Below are positions 8,420-16,109 of a stretch of DNA of 64,000 bases, in pieces; position 1 is the first letter of the stretch; the number at the start of each line of letters is the position of its first letter. Under the pieces are notes generated by a model. That model ran no database searches. It was not told the origin of the DNA and saw only the letters and a list, made by a program, of their open reading frames with translations. The DNA lies in NCBI RefSeq assembly GCF_900187605.1, contig NZ_FYEA01000001.1, positions 372,001 to 436,000 on the forward strand, read 5' to 3'. Position numbers and translations under genes: made by a program. This DNA comes from Pseudomonas sp. Irchel 3H7. GTDB taxonomy: Bacteria > Pseudomonadota > Gammaproteobacteria > Pseudomonadales > Pseudomonadaceae.

Positions 8420-9878
8420 ATTCCCCTCCCGATGCCACTTTGAAGTTGAGACTGACGCGGGTTCCCTCCTGCTCTTTGCTGGTCAAAACGACCGAGCCCT
8501 GAAAACGCTCCATGATTCTTTTGACCAACGCCAGGCCAACCCCGAGGCCGCCCTGCTTGGTGGTAAAAAACGGTTTGAACACCAACAGTTGCTGCTGCGC
8601 GCTCATGCCCTTACCGGTGTCGCTCACGGTCAGACGCACGCTGTCGGGCTGCGGCGATTCTAACTCGACGGTGAGCACACCGCCCTTGGGCATGGCTTCG
8701 AGGGCGTTGGCAAACAGGCTATTGAGTATTTGCGTCAGCAGCACCTTGTGACTGACGACCGGCGCGCAATTCTGCGGCGTGAAGCGCACTTCGACGTTGC
8801 AGCGTTTGATCAATGCTTCGAAGGCGCCAACGGTGTCTTCGACCGCCATGACCAGATCCACCGCCTCGCCGTCGTCATTCATCGGCCGCAGCGACACCAG
8901 CAACTCGCGCACCCAGCGTGACATGCGATCAACCTGGCTGATGATGTCGCCAATGTTGCGTTGCGCACCGGGACTGGCGACTTCCTGGGCCAGTTCGGCG
9001 CTGGAGCGAATGGTCGCCAATGGATTGCGCAGGCTGTGCGCCACCGCCGAGGACATCTCGCCGAGGGCAACAAAGGTTTCGTTGCTGATCAACTGTTGCT
9101 GCTGGCTCTGCAGCAGTTTCGCCGCGCGGCGGACGATCCAGAACAACGCCAGAAATATCGCCGCGCCTCCAAAACAGGTCGCCGCCCAGATCGAGGCGAA
9201 ACCACGGTCGATGCGATCAACCAGATCCGCCGGCTCCTTGTAGACCTCAACCATGGCGACGACTTTGCTTTTGTCGGCGTTGAACATCGGGATGTAGTTC
9301 TCGATGAACAGGTATTTCGGTTCGCGCAACATTTGCTGCTCGGGTTTCTCATCGTCGATCTTGTGGTAGCTGGAAGACACCGGCACTTTCATCTCGAATG
9401 ATTCGTCGAGCTCATCGTCATCCTTGATGTGCACACCGATAAGCTCAGCGTTGGTCGACCAGATCACCGTGCGATCCAGCGCATAAACGGTCGCGAGCAA
9501 AATATCCGGCAAGTGTTCGACGTGATCGAGAAACTCGGTGCGTGCCGAAACCTGTAGCGCCGGGTCAACATCGGGGTACTGGTTGTCTTGGCGCGGGTCG
9601 AGCATTTCGCCCATCGTCCGGTTCGGATTGATTTTGGCGTGACGCATTTCCGCCGCGCCAATGGCCTCAACGAATTGCGCGGTCAGCAGCGCATCGCGCT
9701 CGACACTTTCGGTGACCACGAAGCGTGTGGAGATATAACCCAGCCCCAACGCCACGGCGGCGATGATGAAAAAACTCGCGAGCGAGAACCAGCGCAGCAA
9801 ATTGAACTGCTCGCGCCAGCCCTTGCATGCGACCGATGCGTTCGGTGCAGAGGTTTTTTGTGCTTCCAGTCGCTGCAT
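8388..9878 (-). CDS. mnxS1: Membrane sensor histidine kinase, MnxS type, adjacent to mnxR
   Basis: The protein has 496 residues. TM1 is at about 28-54 and TM2 at about 229-249, enclosing a periplasmic region of about 175 residues that likely senses the signal. The cytoplasmic part has H-box AVAHSLRNPLATI with H281, an N-box (LFANALEAM), G1 DTGKGM and G2 GLGVGLAL, so all kinase motifs are present. It overlaps mnxR and is highly similar throughout to the kinase at 14236-15684. Two kinases, MnxS1 and MnxS2, are known to be needed for Mn oxidation in P. putida GB-1; which of the two this is cannot be decided from sequence, so the number is provisional. It lies 94 bases downstream of the SCO1-cytochrome gene and may be read through from the mcoA promoter. 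Confidence 0.8.
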   Translation of the reverse strand: MQRLEAQKTSAPNASVACKGWREQFNLLRWFSLASFFIIAAVALGLGYISTRFVVTESVERDALLTAQFVEAIGAAEMRHAKINPNRTMGEMLDPRQDNQYPDVDPALQVSARTEFLDHVEHLPDILLATVYALDRTVIWSTNAELIGVHIKDDDELDESFEMKVPVSSSYHKIDDEKPEQQMLREPKYLFIENYIPMFNADKSKVVAMVEVYKEPADLVDRIDRGFASIWAATCFGGAAIFLALFWIVRRAAKLLQSQQQQLISNETFVALGEMSSAVAHSLRNPLATIRSSAELAQEVASPGAQRNIGDIISQVDRMSRWVRELLVSLRPMNDDGEAVDLVMAVEDTVGAFEALIKRCNVEVRFTPQNCAPVVSHKVLLTQILNSLFANALEAMPKGGVLTVELESPQPDSVRLTVSDTGKGMSAQQQLLVFKPFFTTKQGGLGVGLALVKRIMERFQGSVVLTSKEQEGTRVSLNFKVASGGEYGTQHSAGRG

Positions 9879-9972
9879 GGGAGTGGCCCTGGAGTTTTAT
9901 ATCGCGCTGCTTACAGCCATCAGTGTAGGTGGCTCTGACCGCGACACACGGTTCAATGATGCTATTTCGCCG

Positions 9973-11076
9973 CTACCGCATCTGACTCACCGTCGCGGCT
10001 GGATCGCCCGGTTTTACTGGCGTCAAAGCACCGTCGGTCATGGCCGCAGTGGACGGTTGCTGACGCTCTGTTTCATCGCTGAGAAAGTCGATGATCGACT
10101 GCGCGGATTGCTCATCGAGGCGCAGATTGGGCATCGGGATTCGCTCGAATTGTTCGTAGAGTTGCAGGGCAATCGGGTCTTTTTCCGCGAGCAAGCGATC
10201 CGGTTCGCGGATCCAGCGATTCAACCACTCGGGATCGCGGTGGCGGGTTACGCCGATCAGGTCAGGGCCGATGCTGCGCATGCCAAGGCCCTGGCCATCC
10301 TGCGGGCCGAGGCTGTGACACGAGGCGCAACGGGTGCGGAACAATTCTTCGCCATTGCTCGGCGGGCGAATGTCCGGAGCGTTGGCGTAACTTTCCTCGA
10401 TGCTCGGCTGTTTCCAGTTCTGCAGGGTGTTGGCCAGTTGATCGGCGAGGATCCACGGGTTTTCGAACGGTGAGGCTTTCATCCAGCGCCCGGTACTCTG
10501 GTTGCCGACGATCAGGCTGAGGTTGTGATCCTTGCTGCGACCGTTGTCGACGCCTTCGATGAACAACCCGAGTTTTTTGCGCAGGTCGGTGACCTCTTCG
10601 AACTCGCCGGTGAGAAACTTCCAGCCGGGGCCGACCTTGAAGCGTTGCGAATAAGCCTTGAGCACTTCGGGCGTGTCGCTGAGCGGGTCGATGCTGATCG
10701 AGTAAAAGAAAATGTCTTGCCCGACCCGATCCCCCAGCAGTTTCTGCACCTGGCGCAAGCGCGCGGTTTCCAGTGGGCAGGAATCGCTGCACGAAGTGAA
10801 GATGAAGTTGATCACCACCACTTTGTCTTTGATCAGGTCATCGAAGAAATGCACCTGCTGACCGTCCTGATCGGTCAGCAAGGTGTTGGGGAAGTAGTTG
10901 CCACCCCACGGGGTGGCGGATTCACTGGCCGCTGACGGCTCGCTGACACTGGCCTGATGTGCCGGCAGCACGCGGCTGCCGAGCACACAGGCGACCAGTA
11001 GCAACACCAGATGCATGCCCAGCGCCCGGGAGCGCGGGGTATGCACAGGTTGGCTATCAACGTGGCGGCGGTTCAT
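9973..11076 (-). CDS. SCO1/SenC copper chaperone fused to cytochrome c
   Basis: The protein has 367 residues. The start at 11076 gives an ATGA overlap with mcoA; the open frame extends upstream only inside mcoA. A membrane anchor or signal (ALGMHLVLLLVACVLGS) precedes a SCO1 thioredoxin-like domain with copper ligands C96, C100 (TSCSDSCP) and H184 (DHNLSLIVG). A class I cytochrome c domain follows, with CASCH at 250-254 and a probable axial Met in RIPMPNL near 315. Periplasmic location is expected. SCO1 domains deliver Cu to cupredoxin or CuA sites, so the partner is probably the McoA oxidase made from the preceding gene; the haem could reduce copper or the chaperone disulfide, or take electrons from the oxidase. 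Confidence 0.85.
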   Translation of the reverse strand: MNRRHVDSQPVHTPRSRALGMHLVLLLVACVLGSRVLPAHQASVSEPSAASESATPWGGNYFPNTLLTDQDGQQVHFFDDLIKDKVVVINFIFTSCSDSCPLETARLRQVQKLLGDRVGQDIFFYSISIDPLSDTPEVLKAYSQRFKVGPGWKFLTGEFEEVTDLRKKLGLFIEGVDNGRSKDHNLSLIVGNQSTGRWMKASPFENPWILADQLANTLQNWKQPSIEESYANAPDIRPPSNGEELFRTRCASCHSLGPQDGQGLGMRSIGPDLIGVTRHRDPEWLNRWIREPDRLLAEKDPIALQLYEQFERIPMPNLRLDEQSAQSIIDFLSDETERQQPSTAAMTDGALTPVKPGDPAATVSQMR

Positions 11077-13880
11077 GGCTTGACCACCACTTGTGGGCCC
11101 ATACCGTCGCCGCTGCGGAAAGTTGGCAGCGCGGCGGAGTTGACGTAGCGCACACCGTCCCAGCTTGGCAGTGGGGTTGGCATCAACTGCAGTTGCCCGG
11201 GTTTCTCCAGGTCCCAACGCAGCAGCATCGAGTTGTCCTCATGCTGAGTGTTGTGACAGTGCTCCATGTAGGTCCCGGCAAACTCGCGGAAGTTGATCGC
11301 CATTTCCACACTGTCCAGACCATCGGCTTCGGAGCCGATCCGGTAGACATCCTTGCGTGCCCATTTTTCCCACTCTGGCGGTGCCTTGCCGCCGCGACTG
11401 AGGATGATCCCCTCTTCGAAGTGCACGTGTACCGGATGGCTCCAGCCCTTGCCGCCGGCCTTGATGTTCCACACTTCGAGGGTGCCGAACCCGGTGACAC
11501 CGGCATCGGTCGGGCCGCTGGACAGCTGAGTCGAAGCATTCAAGCGACGCGGGTCCATGTGGAAGCCGAAGCCGCCATCGGTCTTGACCGTCCACGGCGC
11601 CTCATCGGTGCCGTCGGAGCGGCCGAAGGTGAAAGTGCGGTGGCGGGCCTTGGCCAGCACGACTTTATCGGCGGCGTTGTCGCGATGGAGTTTCAGCGGG
11701 ATCATCACCAGCCCTTCAGCCTTGCCCGGTTTGGCCGGCTCGTACGCCGCTGGGTTCATCGCCAGATCCTGACCGGTGTAGGCCTTGACGTTGAGCTGCA
11801 AGACCTTGCCCACCGCCGGATCTCCCCGGTCCCACTGCGGGCCATTGCTGGTCTGCTTGATCACTGGCAGGTATTTCTCCGAAAGTACGTCAGCCAGCGG
11901 AATCATTTCTTTCGGGCCTTTGCCGTCGTCCTGCGCCTGCAGGTTGAGGAAGAACAGCTTGTCACCGGGCTTGATACCGTTTTTCGAGAAATTGACGATG
12001 ATGTCGAAGCGCTCGGCGATGCCCTGCGTCGGCAGGATCGCGTTGTGGTTCTGTTTATCGCCATCGGCGTCGAGGTCCATCGAACCGTCGAACGGCACGC
12101 TGTGTTCCATGATGTTGCCGTCGTTGGCGATCATGTGGAACGGCACGCGGCTGTACGTCACACCCGAGTTTTTCGGCCCCTGAAACTCGCCGCCACTGCC
12201 TTTGATTTCCCGCACCAAGGCCAGTTTGAAGTAGCGCGACACCGAGCCGTTGAGAATGCGGAAGCGATAACTGCGCGCACGCACGTCAAGGGTCGGTTTC
12301 CACTGCCAGTTGACCAGCACCTGATCGCCGATGAAGCCATCGGTGTTGAAGGGGTTGAACCACAATTGGCCTTGTTGATCCCAGGCCTTGTCGGCGAGCA
12401 CCAGATTGACGTCATAGTCGCGGTTGCCCCACGGCAAAGCGCTGCCGCTGGGCAGACGCAGGTTGACGCCGTCGTTCACCGACTCGTTGCCGCGATCCAG
12501 CGCGCTGTAGTAGTTCATCATCGCCGCGTTGCCCTTGTAGACGTTCTGCGCGGTGAAATCGAGCATGTGATCGTGGAACCAGTGGGTGCTCATGGTTTCG
12601 CGCCAGTCGCCACGGATCTTGATGGTGCCGTTGTCACAGGTTTTCTTCGCCGGTGCGAGGTCGTTGACCCACAGGGTTTCGCCGGGGGCGCAGGGGAACG
12701 CTGCGCGCGGGTCTTCAGCCTTGGTGTTGATGCTGTCGTAACCGGCGAGCTGGATCGGCCAGCGATAGTCGTAGAACTGCCCCGGAAAGAAGAACGCGTT
12801 GGCATAGCCGTCGCTTTCCGCTGGCGCGTGACCGTTGTGCTCGTGGGTGCTGATGGTGTGCAGGCCAAAACCACGGTTGGCCGACGGATCGATCGGCAAG
12901 CCGTTGTAGTGGCGCATCATCACCGGTTGGCCGTAGCGCACCATCAACAGTTTCGGCGGCAACGTGCCGTCGAAGGTCCACACCGAGTTGTGGTTTTGCG
13001 CCGGCATCGCCGGGTGGAAACGCGGGTCGACGCCCTTCGAGGTGCCGTCGGTCAGCGGTACACCGGCGACGTTGTGGTACAGACCGCCGGGGCCGAATTC
13101 GCCCACCGCGTAATGGTGCATTTGCACGCTGTCACGCAGGCCACCGTTGAGGCGCGCGCCGGTCTGTACGGTTTTGTAAGCGACTTGCGGGTAGAACTCG
13201 TTCCAGCGCTGGTGCGCCCAGCCTTTTCCGGGTGGCCGACCTTCGGCGGACGAGCCGATGTGGCGGTTGAGGAACACTTCGATCTGCGCCTGCCACGGGT
13301 TACGGTCGACGACATTGGCGAACTGGCTGGGGAATGGCGTCAGCCCCGGTTGACGCAGGAACGCGTCGAGGGCGCTGCCGGGTGGCGCGCTGCGGGCGAC
13401 GTTGTTCGGGTCCTGAGCCGGTGCCGGGCCAATCGCGGCCGGCGGAAATGGCAACGGCGCGGCCGGGGTGGTCGGGTCGAGCTTTTCCGGGCCAAACTCT
13501 TCGAACAGGGTCAACTGCTGGGTGAACGGTTGCGCGCCATAGAGCGGGCTCGGCTTGCCGTTGGTGGGGTAGTTGAAACTCGTCTGCACCGTCGGCGGCA
13601 GAATGTTTTCCGTGCGGGTAGAGTCGCGGCTGCCTTTGACGCCGTCGGGCAAGTCGAAGGAATCTTCGTTGGCCTCAGGCAGGGTCAGGATGTTATTGAG
13701 CGCGCCGGCGCGGTCGGCCGGTTCGTCGTAGTACGCCGAGGGATCGGAGACTTCTGGCTGTCGCTCGTCATCAATGGGACTGGCGCGAACGCCGGCCATG
13801 CTGCCGAGGGTCAACATCAGAAAGACGCTCAGAGGCGTCAGCAGGAAAGTGTTGCTTGGGTCACGCGTTGCTCTGTCCAT
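11073..13880 (-). CDS. mcoA: Multicopper oxidase, McoA type (putative Mn(II) oxidase)
   Basis: The protein has 935 residues. The four copper-binding His clusters of a multicopper oxidase are visible: THEHNGH (about residue 340), HWFHDH (about 430), HPVHVHFEEG (about 815) and MEHCHNTQHEDNSML (about 870), the last carrying the type 1 Cys. Start at 13880: an upstream frame opening at 13922 begins with TTG inside the -12 element of the sigma-54 promoter and would not be on the transcript; from 13880 there is GAGG about 9 bases upstream and a proper signal peptide ending SMAGVRA. The family is known in P. putida GB-1, where McoA and MnxG together account for Mn(II) oxidation. First gene of an operon with the SCO1-cytochrome gene. 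Confidence 0.85.
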   Translation of the reverse strand: MDRATRDPSNTFLLTPLSVFLMLTLGSMAGVRASPIDDERQPEVSDPSAYYDEPADRAGALNNILTLPEANEDSFDLPDGVKGSRDSTRTENILPPTVQTSFNYPTNGKPSPLYGAQPFTQQLTLFEEFGPEKLDPTTPAAPLPFPPAAIGPAPAQDPNNVARSAPPGSALDAFLRQPGLTPFPSQFANVVDRNPWQAQIEVFLNRHIGSSAEGRPPGKGWAHQRWNEFYPQVAYKTVQTGARLNGGLRDSVQMHHYAVGEFGPGGLYHNVAGVPLTDGTSKGVDPRFHPAMPAQNHNSVWTFDGTLPPKLLMVRYGQPVMMRHYNGLPIDPSANRGFGLHTISTHEHNGHAPAESDGYANAFFFPGQFYDYRWPIQLAGYDSINTKAEDPRAAFPCAPGETLWVNDLAPAKKTCDNGTIKIRGDWRETMSTHWFHDHMLDFTAQNVYKGNAAMMNYYSALDRGNESVNDGVNLRLPSGSALPWGNRDYDVNLVLADKAWDQQGQLWFNPFNTDGFIGDQVLVNWQWKPTLDVRARSYRFRILNGSVSRYFKLALVREIKGSGGEFQGPKNSGVTYSRVPFHMIANDGNIMEHSVPFDGSMDLDADGDKQNHNAILPTQGIAERFDIIVNFSKNGIKPGDKLFFLNLQAQDDGKGPKEMIPLADVLSEKYLPVIKQTSNGPQWDRGDPAVGKVLQLNVKAYTGQDLAMNPAAYEPAKPGKAEGLVMIPLKLHRDNAADKVVLAKARHRTFTFGRSDGTDEAPWTVKTDGGFGFHMDPRRLNASTQLSSGPTDAGVTGFGTLEVWNIKAGGKGWSHPVHVHFEEGIILSRGGKAPPEWEKWARKDVYRIGSEADGLDSVEMAINFREFAGTYMEHCHNTQHEDNSMLLRWDLEKPGQLQLMPTPLPSWDGVRYVNSAALPTFRSGDGMGPQVVVKP

Positions 13881-13917
13881 CACCAGCCGCCTCATCAAGG
13901 AAGGGGTGATGGTGTTT

Positions 13918-13933
13918 TGCAACTACTGCGCCA
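13918..13933 (-). promoter_or_regulatory. Sigma-54 promoter of mcoA
   Basis: On the minus strand the sequence reads TGGCGC-AGTAG-TTGCA, with GG and GC separated by exactly 10 bases, matching the -24/-12 consensus TGGCAC-N5-TTGCA at all but one of the fixed positions. Transcription would start near 13907, leaving a leader of about 27 bases before the ATG at 13880. Confidence 0.8.
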
Positions 13934-13977
13934 AGAAATTATTTCTAGTTGTAACAGGGACTTGGAAAGTCTGTGGG

Positions 13978-14025
13978 TTCCCCCACTCCCCGGTGACCGG
14001 GGCTTGACACCCACTGATGGGGGAA
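13978..14025 (-). promoter_or_regulatory. Inverted-repeat enhancer sites upstream of mcoA (putative MnxR boxes)
   Basis: Three overlapping C4/G4 palindromes are present: CCCCGGTGACCGGGG (13988-14002, perfect), TTCCCCCACTCCCCGG (13978-13993) and CCCACTGATGGGGGAA (14010-14025). They lie 45-95 bases upstream of the sigma-54 promoter, the usual position for an activator site, and resemble TTCCCC-N6-GGGGAA sites at the other operons of the island. The gap 13881-14235 contains only this control region and the repeats at 14060-14224. Confidence 0.65.
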
Positions 14026-14059
14026 GTTCATAAATCTTTTGAGGTAATGCAAACCTCAT

Positions 14060-14224
14060 GTAGGAGCTGCCGAAGGCTGCGATCTTTGAGATTGATCGTT
14101 CCCACGCTCTGCGTGGGAATGCAGCCCGGAACGCTCTGCGTCCCATCGGAACGCGGAGCGTCCCTTGAGGCATTCCCACGCAGAGCGTGGGAACGATCAG
14201 TCAATAGATCGCAGGCTTCGGCAG
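14060..14224. repeat. Nested repeat: palindromic element inside a REP doublet
   Basis: Outer arms GTAGGAGCTGCCGAAGGCTG-CGATC and GATCGCAGGCTTCGGCAG form one REP-like inverted pair. Between them, 14094-14198, lies a complete second element bounded by GATCGTTCCCACGCTCTGCG and its inverse complement. The second element also occurs alone at 22551-22662. Confidence 0.8.
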
Positions 14225-14235
14225 GAATGGACGAA

Positions 14236-15684
14236 TCAGGGGACCAGTTGAAAGGCCAGACGAACGGTGGTGCCCTCGCCTTCGCGGCTGTCGAGGGTCA
14301 CGCCGCCGCCGAAGCGCTCCATGATGCGTTTGACCAGCACCAGACCGACTCCGAGGCCGCCAGACTTGGTGGTGAAAAACGGCCGGAACGCCATGGTCCG
14401 TTGCTCTTCGTTCATGCCTTTACCCGTGTCGCTGAGCACCACGCACACGCCACGGTCTTCGCTCGGTTCCAGGCTGACGGTCAGCGTGCCGCCCTTGTCC
14501 ATCGCCTCCAGCGCATTGGCCAGCAGGCTGTTGAGGATCTGTGTCAGTTGCACCGGTTGGCTGAGCACCATGGGCGTGTGCTGCGGATGAAACACCACCT
14601 GCACGCCGGCTCTGGCGATCTGCTGTTCAAACGCGACAAGGCTTTCGTGCAGCGCTGCCACCAGATTCACCGGTTCCGGATCATCGTTGAGCGGACGCAG
14701 TGACTGCAGCAGCTCGCGCACCCACTTCGACATGCGATCGACCTGGCCGATGATGTCGTTGATGTTCTTCTGCGCCGGGCCGGCGTCGAACTCCAGCGCC
14801 AGTTCAGCGCTGGAACGAATGGTCGCCAGCGGATTGCGCAAACTGTGCGCCACGGCGGAAGACATCTCGCCCAGGGCGACAAAGGTTTCGTTGGCGATCA
14901 GTTGTTTTTGCTGGGCCGCGAGCAGAATCGCCGCGCGCCGTACGATCCAGTACAGGCCCAGATAAATCAGCCCGCCACCCAGTGCAGTCGCCAGCCAGAT
15001 CAGAACCAATCCGCGCTCCATGCGTGCGATCAGATCCTTGGGCTCCTTGTAGATTTCGACCATTGCTGTGACGTTCTTGCCCTCGGCGTCAAACAGCGGA
15101 ATGTAGTTTTCGATGAAGATGTAGTCCGGTGGCGTGATGAATTTCTGTTCTTCGCGAGCCTTGTCGACGTCGTGGTAGCTGGCGGATACCGGAATCTTTT
15201 CGTTAAAGGCGCGATCGAGGTCTTCATCGGCATGAATGTTGGTACCGATCAGCGCGGGATTGGTTGACCAGATCACCTGCCGGTCGGGCGCGTAGATGTT
15301 GGCGAGAATCACGTCTGGCAGGTGTTCGATGTGATCGAGAAACTCGCCCCGAGCATCGGCCCGGGCTTGCGGACTGACGTCGGGAAAGTTCGCGTCCTGA
15401 CGCGGGTCGAGCAATTCACCCATCGTGCGGATATTGGGAATGGAAACGTGACGCACCTCGGCCGAAGCGATGGCCTGTATGAACTGTGCGGTGAGCAAGG
15501 CATCGCGCTGCACGCTTTCATCAATGACAAAACGCGTCGACACCGCGCCAAGCGCGATGGCCACGGTACCGATCACCGCCATGCTGATCAGCGAAAACCA
15601 GCGCAGCAGGTTGAACGACTGCTTGCGCGAGCCCAAGCGCAGATTGCCCTCCTCGACCGGAAGCGATTTCGACTGCATGTTCAT
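14236..15684 (-). CDS. mnxS2: Membrane sensor histidine kinase, second MnxS type
   Basis: The protein has 482 residues and is collinear with the kinase at 8388-9878: same TM1 context (FNLLRWFSL), same periplasmic blocks (TRFVIDESVQRDALLTAQFIQAI, MGELLDPRQD, EFLDHIEHLPDVILA, DYIFIENYIPLFDAEG), TM2, H-box AVAHSLRNPLATI, DTGKGM and GLGVGLVL. The main difference is the N-terminus and fine detail of the sensor domain, so the two probably sense related but different cues and feed the same MnxR. The start was set at the ATG at 15684 with GGGAAG upstream; an ATG two codons later is equally possible. It has no regulator gene of its own. The S2 numbering is provisional. Confidence 0.8.
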   Translation of the reverse strand: MNMQSKSLPVEEGNLRLGSRKQSFNLLRWFSLISMAVIGTVAIALGAVSTRFVIDESVQRDALLTAQFIQAIASAEVRHVSIPNIRTMGELLDPRQDANFPDVSPQARADARGEFLDHIEHLPDVILANIYAPDRQVIWSTNPALIGTNIHADEDLDRAFNEKIPVSASYHDVDKAREEQKFITPPDYIFIENYIPLFDAEGKNVTAMVEIYKEPKDLIARMERGLVLIWLATALGGGLIYLGLYWIVRRAAILLAAQQKQLIANETFVALGEMSSAVAHSLRNPLATIRSSAELALEFDAGPAQKNINDIIGQVDRMSKWVRELLQSLRPLNDDPEPVNLVAALHESLVAFEQQIARAGVQVVFHPQHTPMVLSQPVQLTQILNSLLANALEAMDKGGTLTVSLEPSEDRGVCVVLSDTGKGMNEEQRTMAFRPFFTTKSGGLGVGLVLVKRIMERFGGGVTLDSREGEGTTVRLAFQLVP

Positions 15685-15794
15685 GGCGGCGACTTCCCGA
15701 TACATCCCTATAGGGTTATAGCCCACGGGTGGGGGTTTGCCCGGTTGCGGGGATATCGCCCCGATAAACACCTCCCAAACCCACCTCAGATCTG

Positions 15795-15888
15795 TGTAGG
15801 AGCTGTCGAGTGCAACGAGGCTGCGATCTTTTGATCCTGCTTTTGTGAATCAAGATCAAAAGATCGCAGCCTGCGGCAGCTCCTACAG
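15795..15888. repeat. REP doublet, one arm degenerate
   Basis: The right arm AGATCGCAGCCTGCGGCAGC-TCCTACAG is intact. The left arm GTAGGAGCTGTCGAGTGCAA-CGAGGCTGCGATC carries an insertion relative to it. It lies in the divergent gap 15685-16109 between mnxS2 and the curlin operon. Confidence 0.8.
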
Positions 15889-15927
15889 GGGTTCTACGTA
15901 CGACGGGCCACTAAGAGCATCCCCACC

Positions 15928-15945
15928 GTCCCCGATTCTGGGGAA
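15928..15945 (+). promoter_or_regulatory. Inverted repeat upstream of the curlin operon (putative MnxR box)
   Basis: GTCCCCGATTCTGGGGAA is the inverse complement of TTCCCCAGAATCGGGGAC, that is TTCCCC-N6-GGGG. It sits about 90 bases upstream of the -24 element below and nearly matches the site at 33713-33730 of the secretion operon. Confidence 0.65.
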
Positions 15946-16026
15946 TGACGCCCTTTTCCCGCTGGCCAAAAACCTGACCCTTCTGCGCGTCAAGCCCTCT
16001 ACCCCGGCCCTCTCCCGCCCATCCAC

Positions 16027-16049
16027 TACACCTTGGCATGGAAGGTGTA
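16027..16049 (+). promoter_or_regulatory. Probable sigma-54-like promoter of the curlin operon, overlapping a palindrome
   Basis: TGGCAT-GGAAG-GTGT has GG then 10 bases then GT instead of the normal GC, so it is a non-consensus -24/-12 element; transcription would begin near 16060. The same bases form a perfect inverted repeat TACACCTT-N7-AAGGTGTA, so the stretch could alternatively be an operator. Confidence 0.45.
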
Positions 16050-16109
16050 CAGGCCCTGTGCAACTGACCCATCCCCAAGGGGCAGGTACTTTGATAGAGG
16101 GATTAACTC

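Noticed and set aside
10959..14033. 1024-residue open frame on the plus strand
   Set aside because: It is antisense to mcoA and the SCO1-cytochrome gene, which have clear motifs; composition is typical of GC-rich antisense frames.
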